From contig NZ_JABXYT010000001.1 in assembly GCF_013394775.1 (NCBI RefSeq), forward strand, positions 1,502,501-1,566,500: a stretch of 64,000 nt of DNA, in the 5' to 3' direction. Below the pieces are notes generated by a model that saw nothing but the letters and a program-made list of their open reading frames with translations, was not told the DNA's origin and did not search any database. A program made the position numbers and the translations under genes. This DNA comes from Oribacterium sp. oral taxon 102. GTDB taxonomy: Bacteria; Bacillota; Clostridia; Lachnospirales; Lachnospiraceae. Below, one piece after another: positions 7,908 to 17,777 of the stretch (within the stretch, counting starts at the first letter, position 1; every line of letters starts with the position of its first letter).

Positions 7908-8912
7908 ATGGGAACGATAAAGGATTATATTAAATGGCGGGGGGATCTGGAATTTTGGCAGGATGGGTTTAATACCATAGATAATCTCGTTTTGTCTTGC
8001 ATTTCTTACGTTGAAATCGATCCCGTTTTTTCTGAGGAAGCACCTGCTGTAATCAGCATGAAAGACGTAAGCGATATCTATTTTGAAAAGTATTATGATG
8101 AAAAATCAATTCGCGGAAGCTTGGTGCTGAAAGATGCGCCGATGTTATTAAGGGAAGTCGCCGCATCAAGCAGATATAGGGATATAAAAATTCGAAATTA
8201 TGTCAGTTTGAATGACACCGCAAGAACCCTTCAATTCGCCGCAATGGAGTTTTTACTTCCGGATGGAACAAGTTATGCTGCTTACAGGGGGACGGACGAC
8301 ACGGTAGTCGGCTGGAAGGAAGATTTCATGTTTGCGATAAAAGAAACCGAGGCAGAGAAAGAGGCGGTAAGCTATCTGAACCGGATTGCGAGAGACAACG
8401 ATAGACTGCTTCGCGTCGGCGGGCATTCCAAAGGCGGGCATCTGGCGGTATTTGCGGCCGCGAAATGTCAAAAAACCGTCCAAAAACGAATCCTCGCCAT
8501 ATATAGCAATGACGGCCCCGGCTTCATGGAAAAAACCGCATCCAGCAAGGCGTTTCAGAATATCATTCCGAAGCTCATCAGCATTGTGCCGGAAGAAACC
8601 ATTGTCGGTCTATTGATGACACCGGTTTGCGAACCGACTGTCGTAAAAAGCACTGCTGTTTCTGTATTACAGCATAATCCTGCCACCTGGCGCGTCGAGG
8701 GGAGAGGGCTTGTTACTGCCGATGATATCGCAAAATCCGCCAGAAAAGTAGATAAGCTGATAAAGGACAATCTTTCGAAAATGACAGAAGCAGAGCTGAA
8801 TGCCTATGTGGAAAAGCTCTTCTCAATATTTGAAAATGCCGGCGCGATCACCTTGTCTGATTTTAAGGAGGGCGGTCTGCGGTCGATCCAGGCAATATCA
8901 AAATCCGTGTAA
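7908..8912 (+). CDS. DUF2974 (Mbeg1-like) alpha/beta-hydrolase-fold protein
   Basis: 334 residues. The nucleophile elbow GHSKGGHLAVFAA and the upstream AYRGTDDTVVGWKEDFMFA block place it in DUF2974, a lipase-like alpha/beta hydrolase group of unknown substrate. There is no signal peptide or membrane segment, so it is probably cytoplasmic. The ATG at 7908 follows a modest site (tagggagc). Base composition, mainly in the first 350 bases, is visibly richer in A and T than the surrounding housekeeping genes, and a decayed paralogue lies 1.8 kb upstream, suggesting an acquired and duplicated gene. The function is unknown. Confidence 0.8.
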   Translation: MGTIKDYIKWRGDLEFWQDGFNTIDNLVLSCISYVEIDPVFSEEAPAVISMKDVSDIYFEKYYDEKSIRGSLVLKDAPMLLREVAASSRYRDIKIRNYVSLNDTARTLQFAAMEFLLPDGTSYAAYRGTDDTVVGWKEDFMFAIKETEAEKEAVSYLNRIARDNDRLLRVGGHSKGGHLAVFAAAKCQKTVQKRILAIYSNDGPGFMEKTASSKAFQNIIPKLISIVPEETIVGLLMTPVCEPTVVKSTAVSVLQHNPATWRVEGRGLVTADDIAKSARKVDKLIKDNLSKMTEAELNAYVEKLFSIFENAGAITLSDFKEGGLRSIQAISKSV

Positions 8913-8984
8913 GCATTCATGGAAGCGGAGCTTTATGACGGATGGGACAATGGGAAGCGTACGCATGACCTGCTCTGCCATTTT

Positions 8985-9013
8985 TTGACAGCCTTCCCTT
9001 CCTTTGCTATAAT
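8985..9013 (+). promoter_or_regulatory. Strong sigma-A promoter of the proBA operon
   Basis: TTGACA (8985-8990) and TATAAT (9008-9013) separated by 17 bases, with an extended -10 TGC just before TATAAT. This is a full consensus match. The predicted transcript has a leader of roughly 150 bases before proB with a small UUCG-capped hairpin around 9085-9100 (TCTGC/GCGGA); no T-box signature was found in it. Confidence 0.85.
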
Positions 9014-9168
9014 AGAGCGTCAAAATGAGAGCGGCAGCGCAGACATACAGATACTTATGCTGTAGGAATGTGATTCATAGCAAGACGTTCTGCTTCGGCG
9101 GATCGCAAAGAACCTGATCGGACTGCTGCAAATGGAGGGCGGTGTTCTCCGGAAAAGAGGGGCAGAGG

Positions 9169-10029
9169 ATGGATAAAGCGGTCATGCGGGAGAGACTGCG
9201 GGAGAAGAAAAGAATCGTCGTTAAGGTGGGATCTGCCAGCATTACGCATGAAAGGACCGGCGGGCTCAACCTCGGCAGGATCGAACGGCTGGTGCGGGTT
9301 CTGTCTGATCTGAAGGAGGAGGGGAGGGATGTGATCCTCGTCTCCTCCGGTGCGATCGCCTGCGGGCGGCATGCAATGAAGGTACAGACTCGTCCGAGGG
9401 ATATGGCGGAGAAGCAGGCGTTTGCGGCGATCGGGCAGGCGCGGCTGATGATGACCTACCAGAAGCTCTTCGCGGAATACAGCCAGACGGCGGCGCAGCT
9501 TCTGCTCACGAAGAATATCATGCTGGAGGAGGATTCCCGGCAGAATGTTTCCAACACCTTTTCGGAGCTTCTGAAGCTGGGCGCGATTCCGGTCGTTAAT
9601 GAGAATGATACCGTGTCCACGAGCGAGATTCATCATGTCGAGACCTTCGGGGACAATGATCAGCTCGCCGCGATCGTGGCGGCGATCACCCACGCGGACC
9701 TTCTGATCCTGCTGTCCGATATCGACGGGCTCTTCACGGATGACCCGCGGGAAAATCCGGAGGCGGAGTTTATCGACTTCATTCCGGTCATTACGGAACG
9801 CGTCCTTTCCATGGGGAAGGGCAGCGGCAGCATGGTCGGCACCGGCGGCATGAGCTCGAAGCTCGCGGCAGCGCGAATCGCGACAGACTCCGGTTCGGAT
9901 ATGCTGATCGCGCGGTTCACGGAGGCAGATGTGATTTCCAGGATTCTCTGCGGCGAGAATATCGGGACGCTCTTTGCCGCGCATCCGAATGTGGACTTTG
10001 ACCTTCTGTCCTATATCAAGACAATGTGA
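9169..10029 (+). CDS. proB: Glutamate 5-kinase
   Basis: First step of proline synthesis: ATP-dependent phosphorylation of glutamate. 286 residues forming the amino-acid-kinase domain only (VVKVGSASIT near the start, VSSGAIACGR, VVNENDTVS, DIDGLFTDDPR, GSGSMVGTGGMSSKLAAA). The C-terminal PUA domain found in the E. coli enzyme is absent, as in some other bacteria. The start is put at ATG 9169 after gagggg; a GTG at 9142 is also in frame and has ggaggg upstream, so the start is not settled. It is followed 9 bases later by proA. Confidence 0.92.
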   Translation: MDKAVMRERLREKKRIVVKVGSASITHERTGGLNLGRIERLVRVLSDLKEEGRDVILVSSGAIACGRHAMKVQTRPRDMAEKQAFAAIGQARLMMTYQKLFAEYSQTAAQLLLTKNIMLEEDSRQNVSNTFSELLKLGAIPVVNENDTVSTSEIHHVETFGDNDQLAAIVAAITHADLLILLSDIDGLFTDDPRENPEAEFIDFIPVITERVLSMGKGSGSMVGTGGMSSKLAAARIATDSGSDMLIARFTEADVISRILCGENIGTLFAAHPNVDFDLLSYIKTM

Positions 10030-10038
10030 GGAGACAGT

Positions 10039-11334
10039 ATGACAGACTTACAGGAAATCGGGAAACGGGCGCGGGCGGCGGCGCAGGAGACGGCGCTTCT
10101 CTCCGAGGAGAGAAGGACTTCTGCACTTTGCGCCGCGGCGGAGATCCTTTGCAGGGAGATGCCTGCCATTCTCTCGGCAAATGAGCGTGACATGGAGAAC
10201 GGCAGGAGGAGCGGGATGTCCGCGGGAATGCTGGATCGCCTCCTGCTGACAGAGGAGCGGATACTCGCAATGTCGGAGGCAGTGCGGCATGTCGCGGCAC
10301 TGCCGTCGCCGCTCGGAGAGACTCTTTCCGAGGAGATCCGCCCGAACGGGCTTCGCATTACGAAGAAACGAGTACCGATCGGTGTGATCGGCATCATTTA
10401 CGAGGCGCGCCCGAATGTCACGAGCGATGCCTTTTCTCTTTGCTTTCGCTCGGGCAATGCAGTGATCCTGAAGGGCGGAAGTGATGCCGCGCATTCCAAT
10501 GCGGCGATTGTGTCCGCGCTGCGGGCGGCGCTCCGCAGCGTATCAGCGCCGGAGGACGCGCTGCAGCTCCTCACGGCGGCGGATCATGAGACGACACGGC
10601 GCTTCATGCGGCTTCGTTCCTATGTGGACGTGCTGATCCCGCGCGGCTCGAAGCGCCTGATCGATACCGTGATGGAGAATGCGAGCGTGCCGGTGCTGGA
10701 GACCGGCGCGGGGAACTGTCATATCTATCTCGATGAGAGCGCCGACCCCGCGAAGGCGGTTCCTATCGTTTATAATGCGAAGACCCAGCGGATCGGGGTC
10801 TGCAATGCCTGTGAATCGCTGGTCGTACACCGGAACGCGCTGCCGATTCTGCCTGCGGTGGTGCGAAAGCTGCAGGAGAAGGCGGTGACCGTCTGTGCGG
10901 ATGCGGAGAGCCGCGCCTTTCTGCTTCTAAGAGCCGAGCAGGAGGGGCTGGACAGCGCTCTGCTCCTCCCGGCGACGGAGGAGGACTTCGGAACAGAGTA
11001 CCTCGACTACAGGCTTTCGATTCGCACCGTGGGCTCGCTTTCGGAGGCAATCGCCCATATCAACCGTTATTCCACGAAGCATTCCGAGAGCATTCTGACG
11101 GAAAATGCGGAAAATGCGGAGCGCTTCCTTCGGGGCGTGGATTCCGCCTGCGTTTACTGGAATGCCTCCACACGCTTCACCGACGGCGGGGAATTCGGCT
11201 TCGGGGCAGAGATCGGGATCTCGACCTCGCGGCTCCATGCGAGGGGACCGATGGGGCTCCGGGAGCTGTGTACGACGAAATATGAGATCCGTGGAAACGG
11301 ACAGTGCAGAATCCAGGGAACAGGAAAGCAGTAA
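10039..11334 (+). CDS. proA: Glutamate-5-semialdehyde dehydrogenase
   Basis: NADPH-dependent reduction of glutamyl-5-phosphate, second step of proline synthesis, 431 residues. The catalytic cysteine is Cys255 in VCNACESLVV; the nucleotide-binding region includes YEARPNVTSDAF and GNAVILKGGSDAAHSN, and the C-terminal block FGAEIGISTSRLHARGPMGL is typical. It is preceded by gaggaga and ends 3 bases before miaB, so the proline genes are transcriptionally joined to the tRNA and repair genes. Confidence 0.94.
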   Translation: MTDLQEIGKRARAAAQETALLSEERRTSALCAAAEILCREMPAILSANERDMENGRRSGMSAGMLDRLLLTEERILAMSEAVRHVAALPSPLGETLSEEIRPNGLRITKKRVPIGVIGIIYEARPNVTSDAFSLCFRSGNAVILKGGSDAAHSNAAIVSALRAALRSVSAPEDALQLLTAADHETTRRFMRLRSYVDVLIPRGSKRLIDTVMENASVPVLETGAGNCHIYLDESADPAKAVPIVYNAKTQRIGVCNACESLVVHRNALPILPAVVRKLQEKAVTVCADAESRAFLLLRAEQEGLDSALLLPATEEDFGTEYLDYRLSIRTVGSLSEAIAHINRYSTKHSESILTENAENAERFLRGVDSACVYWNASTRFTDGGEFGFGAEIGISTSRLHARGPMGLRELCTTKYEIRGNGQCRIQGTGKQ

Positions 11335-11337
11335 GGG

Positions 11338-12804
11338 ATGAATAAGGAAACAAAAACGATTTATGATGCCGTCCTCCGGGAGGCACCGGAGGAGGAGCCT
11401 GCGCGGCAGTATTATTTCATGGAGCGCGTGCGGGAGCTCGTAGAGCTGAAGAAGTCCGAGGGCTATACGGCGGCGGCGATGGTCAATGTCATCGGCTGCC
11501 AGATGTCTGCAAAGGACGGAGAGAAGCTGCAGGGGATACTGGAACGCTGCGGCTACCGGAGCAGCACGGATGCGGACGACAGCGATATTATCCTATTCAC
11601 TACCTGTACGGTGCGGGAGAACGCCAACCAGAAGCTCTACGGCAGGATCGGCAGGCTCAAGCATCAGGCGGAGAGAAGAGAGGGCATGATCCTCGGTATC
11701 ACCGGCTGCATGATGCAGGAGAAGGACGAGGTCGAGACGATACAGAAGAAGTACCCCTATGTGAAGCTGATCTTTGGAACCCACAATATCTACAAGCTTG
11801 CGGAGCTTCTGTACAGCACGCTGATGCGGGAGAAACGAACCGTCGAGATTATCGAGGATACGAAGCTGATCGTGGAGGATCTGCCGTCGGAGCGCAGGTA
11901 TCGCTTCAAGGGCGCCGTCAATATCAGCTACGGCTGCAATAACTTCTGCACCTACTGCATCGTACCCTATGTGCGGGGGCGGGAGAAGTCCCGAAGCGCG
12001 GCGGATATTCTCCGCGAGTGCGAGCGGCTGGTGCAGGACGGCGCAAAGGAGATCACGCTGCTCGGACAGAATGTCAATTCCTATGGAAAGGATCTGAACG
12101 GGGGATACAGCTTCCCGGAGCTGCTCCGTATGGTGGCGGGCCTCCCGGGGCTTCGAAGAATCCGCTTCATGACGCCCAATCCCAAGGATTTCTCCGACGA
12201 GCTGATCGAGGTGATCCGGCAGCATGAGAATATCTGCCGTCACATTCATCTGCCGATGCAGTCCGGCTCTTCTGATGTGCTGAAGAGGATGAACCGTCAT
12301 TACACAAAGGAGAGCTATCTGGAGCTGGCACGGAAGATCCGCACGAAACTTCCGGATGTCACCCTCACAACGGACATCATCGTCGGCTTCCCCGGGGAAT
12401 CGGACGCAGATTTCCAGGATACGATAGATGTGGTCAGGGAGGCGGGCTTCGACTCCGCCTTTACCTTCCTCTATTCAAGACGGACGGGGACACCGGCTGC
12501 GTCATGGGAAGCCGTCCCGGAGCCTGTGATGAAGGAACGCTTCGAGCGTCTGCTCAGCGCAGTACGGGAAAGCGCCGCAGAAAGGGAAGGAAAGGACGAG
12601 GGCAGGATCATGGAGGTGCTCGTCGAGGAGAAGAATGCGGAACGGCAGGGAATGCTGACCGGCAGACTCTCCAACAACATTCTGGTGCATTTCGAGGGGC
12701 CGGATGAGCTGGTCGGCGAGATGGCGAGAGTGAAGCTGGAGCGCTCCATGGGCTTCTATTATATCGGATGCCTGGCGGGCGCATGCGATTGTCCGCAGAC
12801 GTAG
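11338..12804 (+). CDS. miaB: tRNA-2-methylthio-N6-dimethylallyladenosine synthase
   Basis: Radical-SAM methylthiotransferase acting on i6A37 of tRNAs, 488 residues. It carries an N-terminal extension of ~50 residues, then the MTTase domain with the three cluster cysteines in VIGCQMS, TTCTVREN and ITGCMMQ, the radical-SAM motif CNNFCTYC (Cys200, 204, 207), and a C-terminal TRAM domain. The ATG is only 3 bases after the proA stop. Its substrate is made by MiaA, encoded 5 kb downstream in the same run of genes. Confidence 0.94.
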   Translation: MNKETKTIYDAVLREAPEEEPARQYYFMERVRELVELKKSEGYTAAAMVNVIGCQMSAKDGEKLQGILERCGYRSSTDADDSDIILFTTCTVRENANQKLYGRIGRLKHQAERREGMILGITGCMMQEKDEVETIQKKYPYVKLIFGTHNIYKLAELLYSTLMREKRTVEIIEDTKLIVEDLPSERRYRFKGAVNISYGCNNFCTYCIVPYVRGREKSRSAADILRECERLVQDGAKEITLLGQNVNSYGKDLNGGYSFPELLRMVAGLPGLRRIRFMTPNPKDFSDELIEVIRQHENICRHIHLPMQSGSSDVLKRMNRHYTKESYLELARKIRTKLPDVTLTTDIIVGFPGESDADFQDTIDVVREAGFDSAFTFLYSRRTGTPAASWEAVPEPVMKERFERLLSAVRESAAEREGKDEGRIMEVLVEEKNAERQGMLTGRLSNNILVHFEGPDELVGEMARVKLERSMGFYYIGCLAGACDCPQT

Positions 12805-12817
12805 GAAAAGGAGTGAG

Positions 12818-15445
12818 ATGGCGGAAAAGAAAATGTCTCCGATGATGACGCAGTATCTGGATACAAAGAAAGAGTACCCGGACGCGCTGCTCTTCTATCG
12901 GATCGGAGACTTCTACGAGATGTTTTTCGAGGATGCGAAAACCGCCTCGGAGGCGCTGGATCTGGTGCTGACAGGGAAGGACTGCGGAACCGAAGAACGG
13001 GCGCCGATGTGCGGGATTCCGTACCATGCTGCGGACAGCTATGTCGCGCGGCTGGTGGCGAAGGGCTTCAAGGTCGCGATTGCGGAGCAGATGGAGGATC
13101 CGAAGCTCGCGAAGGGGATCGTGAAGCGGGAGGTGATCCGCGTCATCACCCCGGGGACGGTCACCTCGGAGACGGTGCTGGATGAGGGGAGGAACAACTT
13201 CCTGATGAGCATTTTCTATGACAATTCCGGCTTCGGCATCTCTACGGTGGATATCTCGACAGGGGAATTCCTGACGACGCTCTGTACCTCGGTGAAGGAA
13301 ATGCTGGATGAGCTCAGCCGCTTTTCTCCGGCGGAGATCGTCTGCAATCACAGCTTCATGATATCCGGTGCGGACATCGAGGAAATCAAGAGCCGCTATC
13401 AGCTCGTCGTCACAGAGCTGGAGGACAGCGTCTATAAGGAGCAGACCGCGGATGCGCTTCTGGAGGAACACTTCCATTCCAGCATCGAGGGGCTGGGGCT
13501 TCGGGACAGGGATCTGCCGCGTCTGTCTGCGGCGGCTGCGCTCCGCTATATCTACGACACGCAGAAGGGGCAGGTCAGCCATATTTCCAACATTCGATTC
13601 TATCAGAGCTCGCAGTATATGATCCTCGACGCGAGCACGCAGCGGAATCTGGAGCTCTGCGAGACGATGCGGGAGAAGAAAAAGCGGGGAACGCTTCTCT
13701 GGGTGCTGGATCGGACGAAGACCGCGATGGGGGCGCGGCTCCTGCGCCGCTTTCTGGAGCAGCCATTGATCTCGGAGGAGGAAATCCTCCGAAGACAGGA
13801 TGCGGTGGATGAGTTCTGCGACCACTATATCGACAGGGAGGAGCTCGCAGAGTACCTCGGCTCGATCTATGATCTGGAGCGCCTGCTCGGCAGGATCAGC
13901 TACCAGTCCGCGACGCCGAGGGATCTGATCGCCTTCAAGCAGTCCCTCTCCATGCTGCCGGATATCCGGCAGCTGCTCCGGCAGTTCCGTGCGCCTCTCG
14001 TCACGGAGATCTATCGGGATCTCGATGAGCTTCGGGATCTCTATACGCTGATCGACAGTGCGATTGAGGAGGAGCCGCCGCTCTCTGCGAAGGACGGCGG
14101 CGTCATCCGCAGCGGCTTCCATGCGGAGGCGGATCGCTACAAGCAGGCGGGGCACAGCGGGAAGCAGTGGCTCGCCGAGCTGGAGGCGAGCGAGCGGGAA
14201 AAGACGGGTATCAAGACGCTTCGGATCAAGTACAATCGGATCTTCGGCTACTGCTTCGAGGTGACAAACAGCTTCCGGGAGCAGGTGCCGGATTATTTCA
14301 TCCGGAAACAGACGCTCGCGGGAGCGGAGCGATATACGACAGACCGGCTGGAGGAGCTGCAGAATACGATACTCGGTGCCGAGGAGAAGCTGCATACGCT
14401 GGAGTATACGCTCTTCTGCCAGGTGCGGGACACGATCGCCGAGAACATCGCCCGCATACAGCAGAGCTCGCGGAATATCGCGCTGCTGGATTGCATGATC
14501 TCCCTCTCCCGTGTGGCGACGGCGAACCATTATGTCCGTCCGCATATCAATACGGAGGGCATCATCTCGATTCGGGACGGGCGGCATCCGGTCATAGAAA
14601 AGCTGCTGACAGAGGGGAGCTTCGTGACGAATGACACGCTGTTAAACGACAGCGGGGAGCGGATCGCGATCATTACCGGCCCGAATATGGCAGGGAAATC
14701 GACCTATATGCGGCAGGTTGCCCTGATCGTACTGATGGCGAGCATCGGCTCCTTTGTCCCGGCGCGGGAGGCGGATATCGGCATCTGCGACCGCATTTTC
14801 ACGAGGGTGGGGGCATCGGACGATCTTGCCTCCGGACAGTCCACCTTCATGGTGGAGATGAACGAGGTCGCAGGGATTCTCCGCAATGCGACGACGAAAT
14901 CGCTCCTGATTCTCGATGAGATCGGGCGCGGCACCTCAACCTTCGACGGGCTCTCGATCGCGTGGGCGGTAGTGGAGTATATCAGTCGGGTGGTGAAGGC
15001 GAAAACGCTCTTCGCAACGCATTACCATGAGCTGACGGAGCTGGAGGGAAAGCTCGAGAGCGTAAACAACTACTGCATCGCGGTGACGCGACATGATTCG
15101 GATATCATCTTTCTTCGGAAGATCATCCCGGGCGGCGCGGATCAGAGCTACGGCATCGATGTGGCGCGGCTTGCCGGCGTCCCGCAGCCTGTGATCGACC
15201 GTGCCAAGGAGATCGCCGCGGAGCTGGAGGATGCGGATATCACGGCGAAGACCAAGGAGCTGTCGGCGGAGCATGCCTTTTTGGAGAACGCGGCGGAGCA
15301 TGTGCCGGAAATACGTGCAGGAGAGGAGCTGCGGGGAGAGCACGCGGTCATAGAGACGCTGACAGGGCTGGATCTGAACCGGCTGACGCCGCTGGAGGCG
15401 ATGAACGTGCTTTTCGAGCTGCGGGAGAAGCTGGAAAACGTCTGA
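12818..15445 (+). CDS. mutS: DNA mismatch repair protein MutS
   Basis: Mismatch sensor ATPase, 875 residues, full length. The N-terminal mismatch-binding motif is GDFYEMF near residue 31; the Walker A is GPNMAGKST at 621-629, followed by the Walker B ILDEIGRGTSTFDG and the helix FATHYHEL. A typical C-terminal tail follows. It starts 13 bases after miaB with aaaggag, and mutL follows 53 bases after its stop. Confidence 0.96.
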   Translation: MAEKKMSPMMTQYLDTKKEYPDALLFYRIGDFYEMFFEDAKTASEALDLVLTGKDCGTEERAPMCGIPYHAADSYVARLVAKGFKVAIAEQMEDPKLAKGIVKREVIRVITPGTVTSETVLDEGRNNFLMSIFYDNSGFGISTVDISTGEFLTTLCTSVKEMLDELSRFSPAEIVCNHSFMISGADIEEIKSRYQLVVTELEDSVYKEQTADALLEEHFHSSIEGLGLRDRDLPRLSAAAALRYIYDTQKGQVSHISNIRFYQSSQYMILDASTQRNLELCETMREKKKRGTLLWVLDRTKTAMGARLLRRFLEQPLISEEEILRRQDAVDEFCDHYIDREELAEYLGSIYDLERLLGRISYQSATPRDLIAFKQSLSMLPDIRQLLRQFRAPLVTEIYRDLDELRDLYTLIDSAIEEEPPLSAKDGGVIRSGFHAEADRYKQAGHSGKQWLAELEASEREKTGIKTLRIKYNRIFGYCFEVTNSFREQVPDYFIRKQTLAGAERYTTDRLEELQNTILGAEEKLHTLEYTLFCQVRDTIAENIARIQQSSRNIALLDCMISLSRVATANHYVRPHINTEGIISIRDGRHPVIEKLLTEGSFVTNDTLLNDSGERIAIITGPNMAGKSTYMRQVALIVLMASIGSFVPAREADIGICDRIFTRVGASDDLASGQSTFMVEMNEVAGILRNATTKSLLILDEIGRGTSTFDGLSIAWAVVEYISRVVKAKTLFATHYHELTELEGKLESVNNYCIAVTRHDSDIIFLRKIIPGGADQSYGIDVARLAGVPQPVIDRAKEIAAELEDADITAKTKELSAEHAFLENAAEHVPEIRAGEELRGEHAVIETLTGLDLNRLTPLEAMNVLFELREKLENV

Positions 15446-15498
15446 GCAGGCGAGGGGAGGAGGTCTTCGCGAATGCCTCGGGCAGGAAAGGAGCTTGG

Positions 15499-17631
15499 AT
15501 GATTCGGGTTTTAAGCGAGGAAACGATCAATCAGATCGCAGCGGGAGAGGTGATCGAGCGTCCCCTCAGTATCGTGAAGGAGCTGCTGGAAAACGCGATC
15601 GACGCGGGAGCAAGCGCCGTCTCTGTTGAGATCCGGGAGGGCGGCATCGCACTGATCCGGGTTACGGACAACGGCTCCGGTATGGAGAGGGAGGAGGTGC
15701 GAACCGCCTTCCTTCGCCATGCGACCAGTAAGATCCGGGAGGCAGCGGATCTGGAGAGCATTCATACGCTGGGCTTCCGCGGAGAGGCACTTGCCTCCAT
15801 CGCGTCCGTGGCGAAGGTGGAGCTCATCACGAAGAAGCAGGGAGAGCTGCTTGCCGCGCATTATCGGATCGAGGGCGGAGCGGAGAAGGAGCTTTCGGAG
15901 ATCGGCGCACCGGATGGTACGACGATGCTGGTACGAGAGCTTTTCTTCAATGTTCCGGCGCGCCGGAAATTCCTGAAATCGGCGCCCACCGAGGCGGCGC
16001 GGATACAGGATATCATCGAGAAGGAAGCACTGGCGCATCCGGAGGTCGCGTTCCGCTTCACGCAGGACGGGAAGCAGAAGCTCGCAACGCTGGGAAACGG
16101 TTCGCTCATGGATGTAATCTATGCGATCTACGGACGGGATGTGGCCGTTCAGCTCCTGACCGTGAAGCAGTCCTATCTTCCGGCGGAATTGAGCGGACTG
16201 CCGCAGATCACGGTGCGGGGCTTCGTCGGGAGACCGGCGACGAACCGCTCGAACCGAAACTTCGAAATCTATTTCGTAAACGGCCGCTTCGTGAAAAATC
16301 CGCTCCTGACCAAGGCAATCGAGGACGGCTACCGTGCCTTCCTGATGCAGCACAAATTCCCGTTCACCGTGCTGCTTCTCGATCTCAGCCCGAAGCTCGT
16401 GGATGTCAACGTGCATCCGCAGAAGCTGGAGGTGCGCTTCGCCGATGGGCTCAGCGTCTACAATTCCGTGGTGGATGCGGTACAGCAGGCGCTGCGGGAG
16501 TCGGAGCTGGTCGTGAATACCGATCTGGAGCAGCCGAGGGAGGAGAGCGGTGCTGTACCGAAGCTGCAGCCGTTCGAGCCCTTTGAGACGAAGAGAGCAG
16601 AAGTGCTGCGTCCGCAGTATGAGGAGCGGCTCCATGCGAGCCTGCCGGAGGCGGCATTCCCCGGAGAGGACATCCGCTGCAGCGGGAGCAGCAGCGAGCT
16701 GCAGATCCGGGAGACATCGTTCGCTTCGGGCGATTCGGCTCCGGAGCATTTTGCCATGTGTAACAATGCTGCTCCGGCGGCGGAAGCCTCCCCCGCGGAG
16801 CAGACTGCGGGGGCAGCCTCCTACCATTACAGAAAAACAGGCGTGCTTCGGGAGAGAGCAGAAGGCGGCAGATCCTTCGGCAGCGCTTCGGCAGTGCGAG
16901 GAAGCGGATTTTCTCTGCAGGATTTCCGACCGGAGGACAAAGGTTCAGAGAAGCCGGAAGGGAAAGAGGGCAGGGCAGTGTCGGAGGAGGAAAAGCCGCT
17001 TACGGGGAAGCAGGAGACAATGTTTCAGGAACGCTTCCTTTCCGAAAAGGCACGGCTTCAGCACCGCATCATCGGGCAGGTCTTCGAGACCTACTGGCTG
17101 ATCGAATACGGAGAGAAGCTCTATATCATCGATCAGCATGCAGCACATGAGAAGGTCTATTTTGAACGGATGATGCACCGTCTTCAGGAGAAGCAGCCGG
17201 TCTCCCAGTACCTGAATCCGCCGATTCTCCTGAGCTTAAGCGGCGCGGAGGCGCAGCTGCTTCGGGAGTATCAGTCGTATTTCAGCGGCTTCGGCTATGA
17301 GATCCGGGACCTCGGAGGACGGGATTTCAGCATCTCCGCGATTCCGGCGGATCTGCCGGAGCTTGAGAAAAGGGAGCTTCTGCTGGAGCTTCTGGACGAG
17401 CTTAGCGAGGAGAGTGCGGCGGCGACAGCAGAGTCAATCTACCATCGGATCGCGACGATGTCCTGCAAGGCAGCCGTCAAGGGCAACCATCGCTTGAGCC
17501 TTCTGGAGGCGGATGCACTGATCTCGGAGCTGCTCACACTGGAGAATCCCTATGCCTGTCCGCATGGCAGGCCGACCATCATTTCCATGTCGAAGCAGGA
17601 GCTGGAGAAGAAATTCAAACGGATTGTCTGA
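15499..17631 (+). CDS. mutL: DNA mismatch repair protein MutL (endonuclease type)
   Basis: 710 residues. The GHKL ATPase domain is at the N-terminus (IAAGEVIERPLSIVKELLENAIDAGA, then DNGSGM and GFRGEALASIA). A long low-conservation linker runs from about residue 340 to 500. The C-terminal dimerisation domain carries the nicking-endonuclease motif DQHAAHEKVYFE (545-556), plus SCKAAVKGN and CPHGRP, so this is the self-nicking MutL found in bacteria without MutH. It pairs with the MutS encoded just upstream. The ATG has aaaggagc upstream. Confidence 0.95.
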   Translation: MIRVLSEETINQIAAGEVIERPLSIVKELLENAIDAGASAVSVEIREGGIALIRVTDNGSGMEREEVRTAFLRHATSKIREAADLESIHTLGFRGEALASIASVAKVELITKKQGELLAAHYRIEGGAEKELSEIGAPDGTTMLVRELFFNVPARRKFLKSAPTEAARIQDIIEKEALAHPEVAFRFTQDGKQKLATLGNGSLMDVIYAIYGRDVAVQLLTVKQSYLPAELSGLPQITVRGFVGRPATNRSNRNFEIYFVNGRFVKNPLLTKAIEDGYRAFLMQHKFPFTVLLLDLSPKLVDVNVHPQKLEVRFADGLSVYNSVVDAVQQALRESELVVNTDLEQPREESGAVPKLQPFEPFETKRAEVLRPQYEERLHASLPEAAFPGEDIRCSGSSSELQIRETSFASGDSAPEHFAMCNNAAPAAEASPAEQTAGAASYHYRKTGVLRERAEGGRSFGSASAVRGSGFSLQDFRPEDKGSEKPEGKEGRAVSEEEKPLTGKQETMFQERFLSEKARLQHRIIGQVFETYWLIEYGEKLYIIDQHAAHEKVYFERMMHRLQEKQPVSQYLNPPILLSLSGAEAQLLREYQSYFSGFGYEIRDLGGRDFSISAIPADLPELEKRELLLELLDELSEESAAATAESIYHRIATMSCKAAVKGNHRLSLLEADALISELLTLENPYACPHGRPTIISMSKQELEKKFKRIV

Positions 17632-17777
17632 GAGCTTCCCTGCGAAGTTCTACGATGGATTTTATGGACTTATGGGGACTTCTGCACGATTCCCGTGTCG
17701 GAAGCTCCGGCGATGCCAAAGAGGCAGGGTGATAGACATCCGAGAGCGGGCGGAGTGAGAAGAAGAGGTGCGAAGCT

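Noticed and set aside
8920..9066. Short frame (about 48 codons) covering the proB promoter region
   Set aside because: It has no ribosome site and overlaps a perfect promoter; the residues show no protein-like pattern.
12608..14587. A 659-codon open frame on the - strand opposite miaB and mutS
   Set aside because: Shadow of the biased codons of mutS; composition is rich in Arg, His and Leu without any domain signal.
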